From Streptomyces sp. Je 1-79 (lineage in GTDB: Bacteria; Actinomycetota; Actinomycetes; Streptomycetales; Streptomycetaceae): DNA of 64,000 nucleotides. Shown piece by piece: positions 8,313 to 15,512 of this stretch (positions within the stretch are counted from its first letter, which is position 1; each line of letters begins with the position of its first letter). The stretch lies in contig NZ_JAMGSL010000008.1 of NCBI RefSeq assembly GCF_025195125.1, positions 178,852 to 242,851 on the forward strand, given 5' to 3'. Under the pieces are notes generated by a model. The model was not told where the DNA came from. It saw only the letters and a program-made list of their open reading frames with translations, and made no database searches. The position numbers were made by a program, and so were the translations under genes.

Positions 8313-8948
8313 CTAGCCGGGCAGCCCCGTCCAGGCCGGGTGGCGCGGGTCGTCGGCGCGGACGACCACGTCGGCGGCCTCGGACGGCCCGACCTCGTTC
8401 TCGTACCGCTCGAAGGCGGGCAGGGTCCAGGGCTCCGCGGTGCGGCGCGCGAGGGCTCCGGGCGAGAGCCGCAGGTGCGCGGTCGTGTCGAAGGGGAACC
8501 AGTGCCCGAGCAGGAACGGCCCGTGCACCACGAGGACTCCGCCGGGCGGCAGTTCCACGTAGGGGCTGCGGGTGGCGCGGTCGGTGGCGGGGTCCCACAG
8601 GTCGGGCAGGACGCGCCCCGTGCCGTCCGCCTCCAGGGGCCCGAACACCTCGCGCCACAGCGCCCCGGTGTCGAACCAGCCGCTGTAGTACGAGTCGGGG
8701 TCCTGCTTCCCGTACTCGTAACGGAGCGACGCGGGTCGCAGGAACCCTCCCGTGCCGACGACGAGCACGGACCGGCCGCGCAGCCTCAGCGCCTCCGCGA
8801 CCCGCTCGGCGGTCTCCCCGGTCGGCGCCGCGGGCGCGCCGTCGATGGCGACCTTGAGCCACGCGCTCCCGTCGCCGGGTGCCGAGCCGTCGACGTGCGC
8901 GGCCAGGGCCCCGGAGAACCGCTCCCAGGTGATCGCTTCGAATCGCAC
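8313..8948 (-). CDS. uridine kinase-like protein
   Basis: 211-residue protein of the P-loop nucleoside/nucleotide kinase type annotated as uridine kinase in streptomycetes. It has WLKVAIDGAPAAPTGETAERVAEAL near residue 28, where a P-loop should be. The segment GAPAAPTG is a degenerate Walker A lacking the GKS/T lysine-serine pair, so ATP binding is uncertain. Later segments GVLVVHGPFLLGHWFPFD and DPDSYYSGWFDTGALWREVFGPL match the family's core. The start is GTG at 8948. It lies convergent to psuG-psuK, which handle another pyrimidine nucleoside, but is transcribed separately. Enzyme activity should be treated as unproven because of the weak P-loop. Confidence 0.72.
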   Translation of the reverse strand: MRFEAITWERFSGALAAHVDGSAPGDGSAWLKVAIDGAPAAPTGETAERVAEALRLRGRSVLVVGTGGFLRPASLRYEYGKQDPDSYYSGWFDTGALWREVFGPLEADGTGRVLPDLWDPATDRATRSPYVELPPGGVLVVHGPFLLGHWFPFDTTAHLRLSPGALARRTAEPWTLPAFERYENEVGPSEAADVVVRADDPRHPAWTGLPG

Positions 8949-8990
8949 GGACGTGACCTTGCCACACGGGCAGGGCCGTTCCCACGTCTC

Positions 8991-9617
8991 TCAGCCGGCC
9001 GGCACGCTCTCGTCGAGGCGCGCACGGCCCGCCGCGACGGCCTCCGCGAGCGTGGACTCCCCGCTCGCCAGAGCCCGGCAGGTCGCGGTGTCCGTCCACA
9101 GGTGCGCGTCGGGGGCCTCGGCCGGCCCGTCCGCGTAGGAGACCCCGTCGGCGCCGATCCGCAGATGGAACACGCCCTCGTCCAGGTTCACCTGCACCAC
9201 ACCCGTCACCACGCCCTCCAGGGCGCCGAGGAGCGGGATCGCGAACCAGTGGGCGCGCACGGCGTCGGTCGGGCGCGGTTCGTCCAGGTCGGGTGCGCCC
9301 CACTCCGCCAGGGCCCGCAGGACCGGCAGCAGTTCGCGGCCGCGCGGCGTGAGCTCGTACACGTACGCGGAGACGGGCGGCGGCAGACGGCGGCGGGTGA
9401 CGAGTTCGGCGCCCTCCATGTCCCTGAGGCGGCCGGCCAGCATGTCCGTGCTGACGCCCGGAAGGTCGGCGTGCAGATCCGTGTAGCGGCGCGGCCCGGC
9501 GAGGAGTTCGCGGACGATCAGCAGTGTCCAGCGGTCACCGACGACGTCGAGGGCGCGCGCGGCGGCACAGTACTGGTCGTAGCTCCGGCGGCGTGGCTGA
9601 CGTGACTGACGTGGCAT
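8991..9617 (-). CDS. HxlR-family transcriptional regulator
   Basis: 208-residue MarR-like winged-helix regulator. The HxlR HTH occupies residues 12-105: YDQYCAAARALDVVGDRW, TLLIVRELLAGPRRYTDL, LPGVSTDMLAGRLRDMEGAEL, then the wing with YVYELTPRGRELLPVL. The C-terminal 95 residues form an SCP2-like ligand-binding domain, as in other long actinomycete HxlR members. The start is set at 9617 (MPRQSRQPRRRSYDQY); the open frame runs far upstream but enters the operator and the aminotransferase antisense. It is divergent from the aminotransferase gene with an 84-base gap that holds a strong inverted-repeat cluster, probably its operator. Confidence 0.92.
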   Translation of the reverse strand: MPRQSRQPRRRSYDQYCAAARALDVVGDRWTLLIVRELLAGPRRYTDLHADLPGVSTDMLAGRLRDMEGAELVTRRRLPPPVSAYVYELTPRGRELLPVLRALAEWGAPDLDEPRPTDAVRAHWFAIPLLGALEGVVTGVVQVNLDEGVFHLRIGADGVSYADGPAEAPDAHLWTDTATCRALASGESTLAEAVAAGRARLDESVPAG

Positions 9618-9648
9618 GCGACGCAGTCTAGACAAGTTGTTGGACTTT

Positions 9649-9674
9649 CCAAGCTTGAACTTGGTAAAACCAAG
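9649..9674. promoter_or_regulatory. probable HxlR operator, overlapping inverted repeats
   Basis: The A/T-richest part of the divergent gap holds CCAAG(6 bases)CTTGG at 9649-9664, overlapping CTTGGT-AAA-ACCAAG at 9660-9674 (perfect 6-base arms). Two overlapping dyads sharing CTTGG between divergent HxlR and aminotransferase genes are what an autoregulated HxlR operator would look like. Inference only. Confidence 0.6.
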
Positions 9675-9701
9675 CATCAATGATTCTGGGGAGGACGGCG
9701 C

Positions 9702-10913
9702 ATGGAGTTCCGGCAGTCGAGCAAGCTGAGCGAGGTCTGCTACGAGATCCGCGGTCCGGTGATCGAGCACGCCAACGCCCTGGAGGAGGCGGGCCACAGC
9801 GTCCTGCGCCTCAACACCGGCAACCCCGCGCTCTTCGGCTTCGAGGCGCCCGAGGAGATCGTCCAGGACATGATCCGGATGCTCCCGAAGGCGCACGGAT
9901 ACACGGACTCCCGCGGCATTCTCTCCGCCCGGCGCGCCGTCGCCCAGCGCTACCAGGCCATGGGCCTGCCGGAGGTCGACGTCGACGACGTCTTCCTCGG
10001 CAACGGCGTCTCCGAGCTGGTCTCCATGGCCGTCCAGGCGCTCCTGGAGGACGGCGACGAGGTGCTGATCCCCGCCCCCGACTTCCCCCTGTGGACGGCG
10101 GCGACCACCCTCGCGGGCGGGAAGGCCGTGCACTACCTCTGCGACGAGTCGGCCGACTGGTATCCGGATCTCGACGACATGGCGGCGAAGATCACCGACC
10201 GCACCCGGGCCGTCGTGATCATCAACCCCAACAACCCCACGGGCGCGGTCTATCCGCGCGAGATCGTCGAGGGCATCCTCGACCTCGCCCGCCGCCACGG
10301 CCTGATGGTCTTCGCCGACGAGATCTACGACCAGATCGTCTACGACGAGGCCGTGCACTACCCGGCCGCCTCGCTCGCCCCGGATCTCGTCGTCCTCACC
10401 TTCGGCGGACTGTCCAAGACGTACCGGGTGGCGGGCTTCCGCTCCGGCTGGCTGGTCGTCAGCGGCCCGCAGCAGCACGCGAAGAACTACCTCGAAGGCC
10501 TGACCATGCTGGCCTCCATGCGGCTGTGTCCGAACGCCCCCGCCCAGTACGCCATCCAGGCCGCGCTCGGCGGCCGGCAGTCGATCCACGAGCTCACCGC
10601 CCCGGGCGGCAGGCTGTACGAGCAGCGCGACAAGGCCTGGGAGAAGCTGAACGAGATCCCCGGGGTCTCCTGCGTGAAGCCGAAGGGCGCGCTCTACGCC
10701 TTCCCTCGCCTCGACCCGAAGGTGCACAGGATCCACGACGACGAGAAGTTCGTCCTCGACCTGCTGCTGCGCGAGAAGATCCAGGTGGTGCAGGGCACCG
10801 GCTTCAACTGGCCGCGCCCGGACCACTTCCGCATTCTGACGCTGCCGTACGCCGACGACCTCGACGCGGCGATCAGCCGCATCGGCCGCTTCCTGAGCGG
10901 CTACCGGCAGTAG
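9702..10913 (+). CDS. PLP-dependent aminotransferase (AlaA-like)
   Basis: 403-residue fold-type I aminotransferase of class I/II. The motif SKTYRVAGFRSGW holds the Schiff-base Lys239. VVIINPNNPTGAVYP (residues 181-195) is the conserved substrate/PLP segment and VFADEIYDQIVYD carries the PLP-pyridine Asp205 and Tyr. It resembles E. coli AlaA/AlaC-type glutamate-pyruvate transaminases, often annotated simply as pyridoxal phosphate-dependent aminotransferase in Streptomyces. The ATG at 9702 follows a GGGGAGG box. It is divergent from the HxlR regulator and is probably controlled by it. The exporter gene starts 62 bases downstream and may be co-transcribed. Confidence 0.92.
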   Translation: MEFRQSSKLSEVCYEIRGPVIEHANALEEAGHSVLRLNTGNPALFGFEAPEEIVQDMIRMLPKAHGYTDSRGILSARRAVAQRYQAMGLPEVDVDDVFLGNGVSELVSMAVQALLEDGDEVLIPAPDFPLWTAATTLAGGKAVHYLCDESADWYPDLDDMAAKITDRTRAVVIINPNNPTGAVYPREIVEGILDLARRHGLMVFADEIYDQIVYDEAVHYPAASLAPDLVVLTFGGLSKTYRVAGFRSGWLVVSGPQQHAKNYLEGLTMLASMRLCPNAPAQYAIQAALGGRQSIHELTAPGGRLYEQRDKAWEKLNEIPGVSCVKPKGALYAFPRLDPKVHRIHDDEKFVLDLLLREKIQVVQGTGFNWPRPDHFRILTLPYADDLDAAISRIGRFLSGYRQ

Positions 10914-10975
10914 GGGCACGCGGCCCCTACTCTGGCCGTGACGTGGGCCTCCGCGGACGGATGGGAGGTGGGGCC

Positions 10976-12454
10976 GTGGAGTTCGGGAAGCCGTCCGGCG
11001 GTGACGGGGCCACGCCCTCTCCCGAGCCGTCACAGGAGCCGCCCGCGCCGTCACCGAAGCCGGAGCGACGGTCCTGGGCCCCGCTCCTCGCGGTGTGCGC
11101 CGGGTACTTCATGGTGATCCTGGACGTGACGATCCTCAACGTCGCCGTGCCGGTGATCGGCCGGGAGCTGTCGGCCTCGCTCACCGGCATCCAGTGGATC
11201 ACCGACGGGTACACGCTGGTCTTCGCCGGGTTCCTCCTGACCGGCGGCGCGCTGGGCGACCGGCTCGGCAACCGCCGGGTCTTCTGCGCGGGCGTCGTCG
11301 TGTTCGTCGTGTCCTCGGCCGCGTGCGCGCTCGCGCCCAGTACCCCCTTCCTGGTGACCGCCCGACTGGTGGAGGGGCTCGGCGCGGCGCTGATCGTGCC
11401 CGGTTCCCTCGCCCTGCTCCAGCAGGCCTACCCGGCACCGGCCGCACGGTCGCGCGCCTTCGGGCTCTGGGGTTCGATGGCGGGGATCGCCGCATCCGCC
11501 GGACCGCTCCTGGGCGGGCTGCTCGTCTCCACCGTGGGCTGGCGCTGGGTGTTCCTCATCAACCTGCCCGTCGGCGCGGCCTGTCTGCTCCTGACCCTGC
11601 GCCACGTCGGACGCTCGCCGCGCCGCGCCACCCGGGCCCTGGACTGGCCGGCACAGGTCGCGGTCGTCGCGGGGGCGGCGCTGCTGACGGGTGCGCTGAA
11701 CGAGGCCGGACGGCGGGGCTGGTCCGATCCGGTCGTTCTCGGCGGAGCGGCCCTGGCCGTGCTGGCGGCCGTGGCGTTCCTGGTGCGAGAGCGGCTGGCC
11801 CGCTCCCCCGCGCTCCCCCTGGAGCTGCTCCGTTCCCGCGCGATGGGCGGCGGAGCCGCCATCGGGCTGCTGTTCAACTTCGGCTTCTACGGCATGGTGT
11901 TCACCGCCAGCCTGGAGTTCCAGCAGCAGCGCGGCTTCAGCGCCCTCGAAACGGGACTGGCCCTGTTCCCCGCCGTGGCGATGACCATGTTCGCGTCCGT
12001 CCTGTCCGGACGGCTGGCCCGCCGTACCGGCGACCGTCCACTGGTGGTCTCCGGCATGCTCCTGGCCGCCCTCGGCCTGGCCGGCTGGGCCGCGGCGGGA
12101 GCCGAACCCGCGTACGCCCTGCTGGTGGCCCCGATGATGGCCGCCGGGTTCGGCACCTCCTTCGCCCTCACCGGCTCGACCGCCACCGTCATGGGCGCCG
12201 CTCCCCCGGCGTACTCGGGGACCGCGTCCGCCCTGTTCAACACCGCCCGGCAGATCGGGAGCGCCACCGGCGTCGCGCTCGGTGGCAGCCTGCTCGCCAC
12301 GGCCGCCGCCGACGGCGCCGGGCTGCGCGTCAGCATGGCCGCCGGCGCGCTCGCCTATCTGACCGCCGCCGTCCTCGCCTGGATGTGCGTACCCGGCAAG
12401 TCCCCTACGGCACAGGGCGTCGAGGCCGGAAAAGGAGCGGGTCCGAGGGCGTAG
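10976..12454 (+). CDS. MFS transporter, DHA2 (EmrB/QacA-like) drug exporter
   Basis: 492-residue permease with about fourteen helices. The DHA2 hallmark in helix 1, VILDVTILNVAVPVIGREL, is present, as are WITDGYTLVFAGFLLTGGALGDRLGNRR (motif A) and the motif C-like GPLLGGLLVSTVGWRWVFLINLPVG. A Pro/Ser-rich cytosolic leader of about 35 residues precedes helix 1. The GTG at 10976 is chosen because GGAGGTGGGG ends a few bases before it; an in-frame ATG at 10961 lies within that box and would have none. Likely a proton-driven exporter of a hydrophobic or cationic compound; substrate unknown. It may respond to the same HxlR regulator as the preceding aminotransferase. Confidence 0.88.
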   Translation: MEFGKPSGGDGATPSPEPSQEPPAPSPKPERRSWAPLLAVCAGYFMVILDVTILNVAVPVIGRELSASLTGIQWITDGYTLVFAGFLLTGGALGDRLGNRRVFCAGVVVFVVSSAACALAPSTPFLVTARLVEGLGAALIVPGSLALLQQAYPAPAARSRAFGLWGSMAGIAASAGPLLGGLLVSTVGWRWVFLINLPVGAACLLLTLRHVGRSPRRATRALDWPAQVAVVAGAALLTGALNEAGRRGWSDPVVLGGAALAVLAAVAFLVRERLARSPALPLELLRSRAMGGGAAIGLLFNFGFYGMVFTASLEFQQQRGFSALETGLALFPAVAMTMFASVLSGRLARRTGDRPLVVSGMLLAALGLAGWAAAGAEPAYALLVAPMMAAGFGTSFALTGSTATVMGAAPPAYSGTASALFNTARQIGSATGVALGGSLLATAAADGAGLRVSMAAGALAYLTAAVLAWMCVPGKSPTAQGVEAGKGAGPRA

Positions 12455-12507
12455 CCTGCCCCCGGACCCTGACGATGCCGCTCACATTCACACGCCGGCA
12501 CACTTGA

Positions 12508-12615
12508 GGACCCGGGTCAGTCGTCATTGCGTCGCGTCCTGCCATTGGACCACCGCCGATCGAGCTCGGCGGACCAGATTCGAACTGGCATTTCGACGCA
12601 CCAGGGCCCGGGCCC
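12508..12615 (-). ncRNA. permuted tRNA-like RNA 2 (YrlA/Y-RNA-like)
   Basis: Read on the minus strand the elements come in the order 3'-half then 5'-half of a tRNA. Outer stem GGGCCCGGG (12607-12615) pairs with CCCGGGTCC (12508-12516). Anticodon-like stem TGCGTCG (12594-12600) pairs with CGACGCA (12528-12534). Variable loop AAAT. T arm GCCAG-TTCGAAT-CTGGT (12573-12589). Acceptor 3' strand CCGCCGA (12566-12572), 6-base loop, acceptor 5' strand TCGGCGG (12553-12559), perfect 7 bp. TG, then D arm GTCC-AATGGCA-GGAC (within 12536-12551). tRNA-invariant bases T8, A14, G18G19, G53-C61, T54T55C56 and A58 are all present. There is no 7-base anticodon loop. The architecture (closed acceptor, open anticodon stem leading to a terminal helix) is that described for YrlA bacterial Y RNAs. 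Confidence 0.75.
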
Positions 12616-12635
12616 GGTCGATCCGGCGATGAGCG

Positions 12636-12790
12636 GCGCATGCTGAGTCTGGAGCAATAGTCTGAGATTGATCGCGGTCTGCCTCTGCCTGGTTGGGCTA
12701 TCCCGGCACGGAACTCGGAGCGCCGGGAGGAGGACTCGAACCTCCACTGGAACCGCGGATTCACGACAAGCTTCAGCTTCAGCTTTGCGC
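12636..12790 (-). ncRNA. permuted tRNA-like RNA 1 (YrlA/Y-RNA-like)
   Basis: Same permuted order as its neighbour. Anticodon-like stem CGCGGTT (12751-12757) pairs with GACCGCG (12673-12679). Variable loop CCAGT. T arm GGAGG-TTCGAGT-CCTCC (12729-12745). Acceptor TCCCGGC (12722-12728), a 14-base loop, then GCCGGGA (12701-12707), perfect 7 bp. TA, then D arm GCCC-AACCAGGCAG-AGGC (12681-12698) with G18G19. The tRNA-like core is certain as a fold, by pairing. The outer part is weaker: GCGC-GCTGA-CTG on the 5' side can pair with CAG-TCAGC-GCGC on the 3' side across small internal loops, giving ends near 12790 and 12636. Exact termini are inferred. It begins just after a strong hairpin and the stop of the upstream gene of unknown function. 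Confidence 0.72.
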
Positions 12791-12800
12791 TCCTCGCGCA

Positions 12801-12825
12801 CCCCGGCCGCACTCCGCGGCCGGGG
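12801..12825 (-). terminator. 10-bp GC hairpin downstream of the 244-residue gene
   Basis: Perfect 10-base arms (CCCCGGCCGC / GCGGCCGGGG) with a 5-base loop, 20 bases after the stop of the minus-strand gene and 11 bases before the first permuted tRNA-like RNA. It may terminate the protein gene, or separate and protect the RNA transcript by processing. No T-run follows. Confidence 0.7.
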
Positions 12826-12844
12826 AGTTCATGGGTGTCCCCCG

Positions 12845-13579
12845 CTACCCGAAGAGGTAGCCGAAGACGGCGTCGCCGACACGCTGGTCGGTGACCTCGG
12901 CGCCGTTCGCCTCCTCACGGGCGAACTTCACCGCCTGCTGGAGCTTCTCCACCCGCTCCAGAAGCTCGTTCACACGCCGGGCCGGCAGGGCGCCGGAGAA
13001 CTTGACGGTCGTCCAATAACCGACCGGCACGTCCTCGTAGTACACCTCGACCTGCGCCGGGTGCTTCTCCGTCGCCTCCGCCTTGACGTGGTTCCGGGGC
13101 ACCTTCTTCGTCCGGACCGTGCGCACGACCTCGGTCTTCCACGCGTCGGTCGACGGGTCCTGCGTCCACGCCTCGGCCGCGTCGAGGACGGGCAGCTTGC
13201 GGACGAAGGTGTTGATGTCCGTCAGCTGCTTCTCCAGGAAGAGGAGGTACGCGACGGGCACCTGGCCCACCAGCACACGCCCGTCGACGGTGACGTCCGC
13301 GCGCGCCTCGCAGTTGGCCCAGTCCTTGGTGGCGGTCACATCGAAGAGCCGCGTCAACGCCCGCGCGGTGTCGCGCAGTACGTCCTCGGCCTTCACCTGT
13401 ACCAGCGTGGACTCGGGCGGAAGCTGCTCGCCCTCCTCGTCCTTCGGCTGGTACGTACGGGAGATTCCGGCGAGCAGAGCCGGCTTCTGCAGCCCGTGGT
13501 GCGCCGCGGTGAGGTCCTGCTGCGCCCGGGACTTGACGCCCTTCTCCACTGCGATGATCTGATTGAGTTTCGTTGCCAC
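12845..13579 (-). CDS. conserved protein of unknown function next to tRNA-like RNAs
   Basis: 244-residue soluble, mostly helical, charged protein. No signal peptide, membrane helix, or nuclease or nucleotide-binding motif is seen. The N-terminus reads VATKLNQIIAVEKGVKSRAQ; the GTG at 13579 is preceded by AAGG about 9 bases upstream. The middle has an even mix of acidic and basic residues (TKKVPRNHVKAEATEKHPAQ near residues 168-187) and the end has a coiled-coil-like stretch (RRVNELLERVEKLQQAVKFAREEANG). It is not a TROVE/Ro60 protein: too short, no vWA MIDAS. Similar proteins are recalled from streptomycetes and actinophages without known function. Its same-strand position directly before two permuted tRNA-like RNAs suggests a linked role. 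That is inference. Confidence 0.8.
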   Translation of the reverse strand: MATKLNQIIAVEKGVKSRAQQDLTAAHHGLQKPALLAGISRTYQPKDEEGEQLPPESTLVQVKAEDVLRDTARALTRLFDVTATKDWANCEARADVTVDGRVLVGQVPVAYLLFLEKQLTDINTFVRKLPVLDAAEAWTQDPSTDAWKTEVVRTVRTKKVPRNHVKAEATEKHPAQVEVYYEDVPVGYWTTVKFSGALPARRVNELLERVEKLQQAVKFAREEANGAEVTDQRVGDAVFGYLFG

Positions 13580-13744
13580 GCGACGGACCTTAGCCGGGAC
13601 CGGAGCGGTGAATCGAACGAATATCGCCGACACGTGAGTGCGCGGAGGAGCGGCCGGCCATGGAAACGCCACTGATCGCGACCGAGAACGCCTTCCCGGG
13701 CGTCGTCACCGCCGCCGCTCCCGGCGCGCGTTGAGGAGCCCGCC

Positions 13745-14404
13745 GTGGACCTGGTCGCGCCCGTCGTCGTCGAACCGCTCAGACGCCGCCGCTGCTCGGA
13801 GTGCCGCCAAGGGCCCCTGGAACGGATGATCGTCGAGTTCCACGCGCCCGTCTGTCTGGACTGCGCCGACCTGGGCCATCTGGTGTTCCTGCGCCGCGGG
13901 GACACCGCCCTCACCCGCCGGGCCCGGGAGGGAAGCGGGCTGTGGGCGGTGGTCGTACGGCACAACCGGCGCCGCACCCGGTACGAGCGTCAGGGGCTGC
14001 TCGTCGAGGAGGCCGCGCTCGCCCGGGCGGAGGCGGCCTGTCTGGCGGACGCGGAGGCGCGGGCACGGCGGCGGGCGCGGGACGCGGTGCGCCGCTCGGA
14101 GCGGGACGCGGAGGTCACGGCGGCGCTGGAAGCCGAGATCCTGCGGATCTTTCCGCGCTGCCCCGGCGACCGGGCCGCGGAGATCGCGGCCCACGCCTCA
14201 CGGAAGGGCAGCGGCCGGGTGGGACGTACGGCGGCGGGGCGGGCGCTCGACCGCGGTGCGGTCACAGCCGCGGTGCGGGCCGCCGTACGGCATGTCGACA
14301 CCGAGTACGACACGCTGCTCATGCGCGGGGTCCCCCGGCACCAGGCCCGGACGAGGGTGGCGCCCGCCATCGAGACGGTGCTCCGGGCCTGGCGCCCTGT
14401 GTGA
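13745..14404 (+). CDS. DUF2293 domain-containing protein
   Basis: 219-residue soluble protein. The N-terminus has two CxxC pairs, RRRCSECRQGP near residue 17 and VCLDCADLGH near 37, suggesting a zinc knuckle. The centre is an Ala/Arg-rich helix. The C-terminal 90 residues, from RIFPRCPGDRAAEIAAHASRKGSGRVGR to DTEYDTLLMRGVPRHQARTRV, are the DUF2293 domain, whose function is unknown; the basic groove residues hint at nucleic-acid contact. Start GTG 13745 with GAGGAG 6 bases upstream. Divergent from the 244-residue gene. Confidence 0.88.
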   Translation: MDLVAPVVVEPLRRRRCSECRQGPLERMIVEFHAPVCLDCADLGHLVFLRRGDTALTRRAREGSGLWAVVVRHNRRRTRYERQGLLVEEAALARAEAACLADAEARARRRARDAVRRSERDAEVTAALEAEILRIFPRCPGDRAAEIAAHASRKGSGRVGRTAAGRALDRGAVTAAVRAAVRHVDTEYDTLLMRGVPRHQARTRVAPAIETVLRAWRPV

Positions 14405-14431
14405 GGACCGGGAGGACCCGCGCGGAGGGCC

Positions 14432-15277
14432 TCAGACCCGCGCGCCCATGCTCCGCGCACGGCGGTAGACGAGGGCGCCGCCGAGCAGCAGGACCGCTCC
14501 GGCCGCGGCCGCGGAGCCGACCAGCTCCGAACCCGTGCTGGCGAGCGCGACCGAGCTGCCCTGCGGGGCGGGCGCCGGGGCCGGGGTCTCGGTCTCCTTG
14601 TCGTCGACCGGGACGGGCAGGGGCTTCGGCGGCACGTTCCTCGGCTCCTCGCCGGGCTCCTCGGGCTGCTCGGGCTGCTCGGGCTGCGAGGGGCCGTTGA
14701 CCGAGGTGTTGCCGAAGGCCGGGTTGCCGATGCCGACGACGTTGACCGAGTTGCCGCTCAGGTTGACCGGGAGGTCGACCGGCAGCTGGAGGCCGTTGCC
14801 GGAGAGCACGCCGGGTGAGCCCGCCGTGTGCCCCTCGGCGGTGGCGCCGCCGCCGTTGGACGCGCCGCCCTGGGCGTGGCCACCGTGCGAGGAACCGCCG
14901 TGGGAGGGGCCGCCGTGGGAGGGGCCGCCGTGGGACGGGCCCCCGCCGTGCTGTCCACCGCTGCGCGGGGTGCCGGGCAGGTCCTTGTGCGCCCGGCCGG
15001 GGCCGTCGGCGTCCGAGCCGTACCCGTGGGAACCGCTCGTGTTCGCACAGCGGTTGCCGAAGGCCGGGTTGAGCAGCCCGACGACGTTGACGGTGTTACC
15101 GCAGACGTTGACCGGGACGTGCACCGGCAGCTGAACGGTGTTGCCGGAGCCGACGCCGGGGGAACCGACCGCGGCCCCCTGCGCACCGGAGTCGGCGTGC
15201 GCGGCGCCCGCCGAGAGCGCGAGCGCGCCACCCGTGACCATCAGTGTGGCCAGACCACTTCGGCGAATATGCCTCAT
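14432..15277 (-). CDS. chp: long chaplin with two chaplin domains and sortase signal
   Basis: 281-residue surface protein. A Sec signal peptide (residues 1-28, AHA-D) is followed by chaplin domain 1 (about 38-79, with VCGNTVNVVGLLNPAFGNRC and its Cys pair 59/77). Then comes a Gly/His/Ser-rich linker containing four GGPSHGG-like repeats, chaplin domain 2 (about 153-194), a Pro/Glu-rich wall spanner, the sorting motif LASTG at 245-249, a hydrophobic helix and a basic tail. In S. coelicolor the long chaplins ChpA-C have this layout and anchor the amyloid-forming short chaplins that coat aerial hyphae. Domain 2 here lacks both cysteines. The start at 15277 has an upstream GGAAGGCAGGAAG. The 5' region contains a 6-bp hairpin at 15303-15318. 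Confidence 0.95.
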   Translation of the reverse strand: MRHIRRSGLATLMVTGGALALSAGAAHADSGAQGAAVGSPGVGSGNTVQLPVHVPVNVCGNTVNVVGLLNPAFGNRCANTSGSHGYGSDADGPGRAHKDLPGTPRSGGQHGGGPSHGGPSHGGPSHGGSSHGGHAQGGASNGGGATAEGHTAGSPGVLSGNGLQLPVDLPVNLSGNSVNVVGIGNPAFGNTSVNGPSQPEQPEQPEEPGEEPRNVPPKPLPVPVDDKETETPAPAPAPQGSSVALASTGSELVGSAAAAGAVLLLGGALVYRRARSMGARV

Positions 15278-15512
15278 GGCTTCCTGCCTTCCGGAGGTGT
15301 TCACGGGCATTCGCCCGTACCGCAATTAACGCGATCCCGGCGAGGCCGGATCAGGCCGTCGGCGGGTTTCACCCCATCGAGTGGGAATGAGCTCGAACGG
15401 ACGGGGCAACCCCTGTCGTACGATCGCCCGCGTTCCTCCGAATGCCACGGAACCGTCCTCGAACGGCATACTCCGAATATGAGCATCGGATAGCCCGACA
15501 GTCCTCTTGCCG

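Noticed and set aside
12721..12807. A linear 87-base class II-like tRNA on the minus strand (GCCGGGG pairing with TCCCGGC)
   Set aside because: No proper anticodon loop or D loop with GG forms, one acceptor pair is a wobble, and its 5' strand belongs to a perfect 10-bp hairpin. The permuted pairing with downstream GCCGGGA is perfect and is followed by a canonical D arm.
12405..12812. 135-residue minus-strand open frame over the RNA region, and the plus-strand frame from 12668
   Set aside because: They run through the structured RNAs, have no family-like sequence, and are explained by GC-driven open frames.
12845..13579. Ro60/TROVE protein expected next to Y RNAs
   Set aside because: The protein is half the required length and lacks HEAT repeats and the vWA metal site, so it was not called Ro60.
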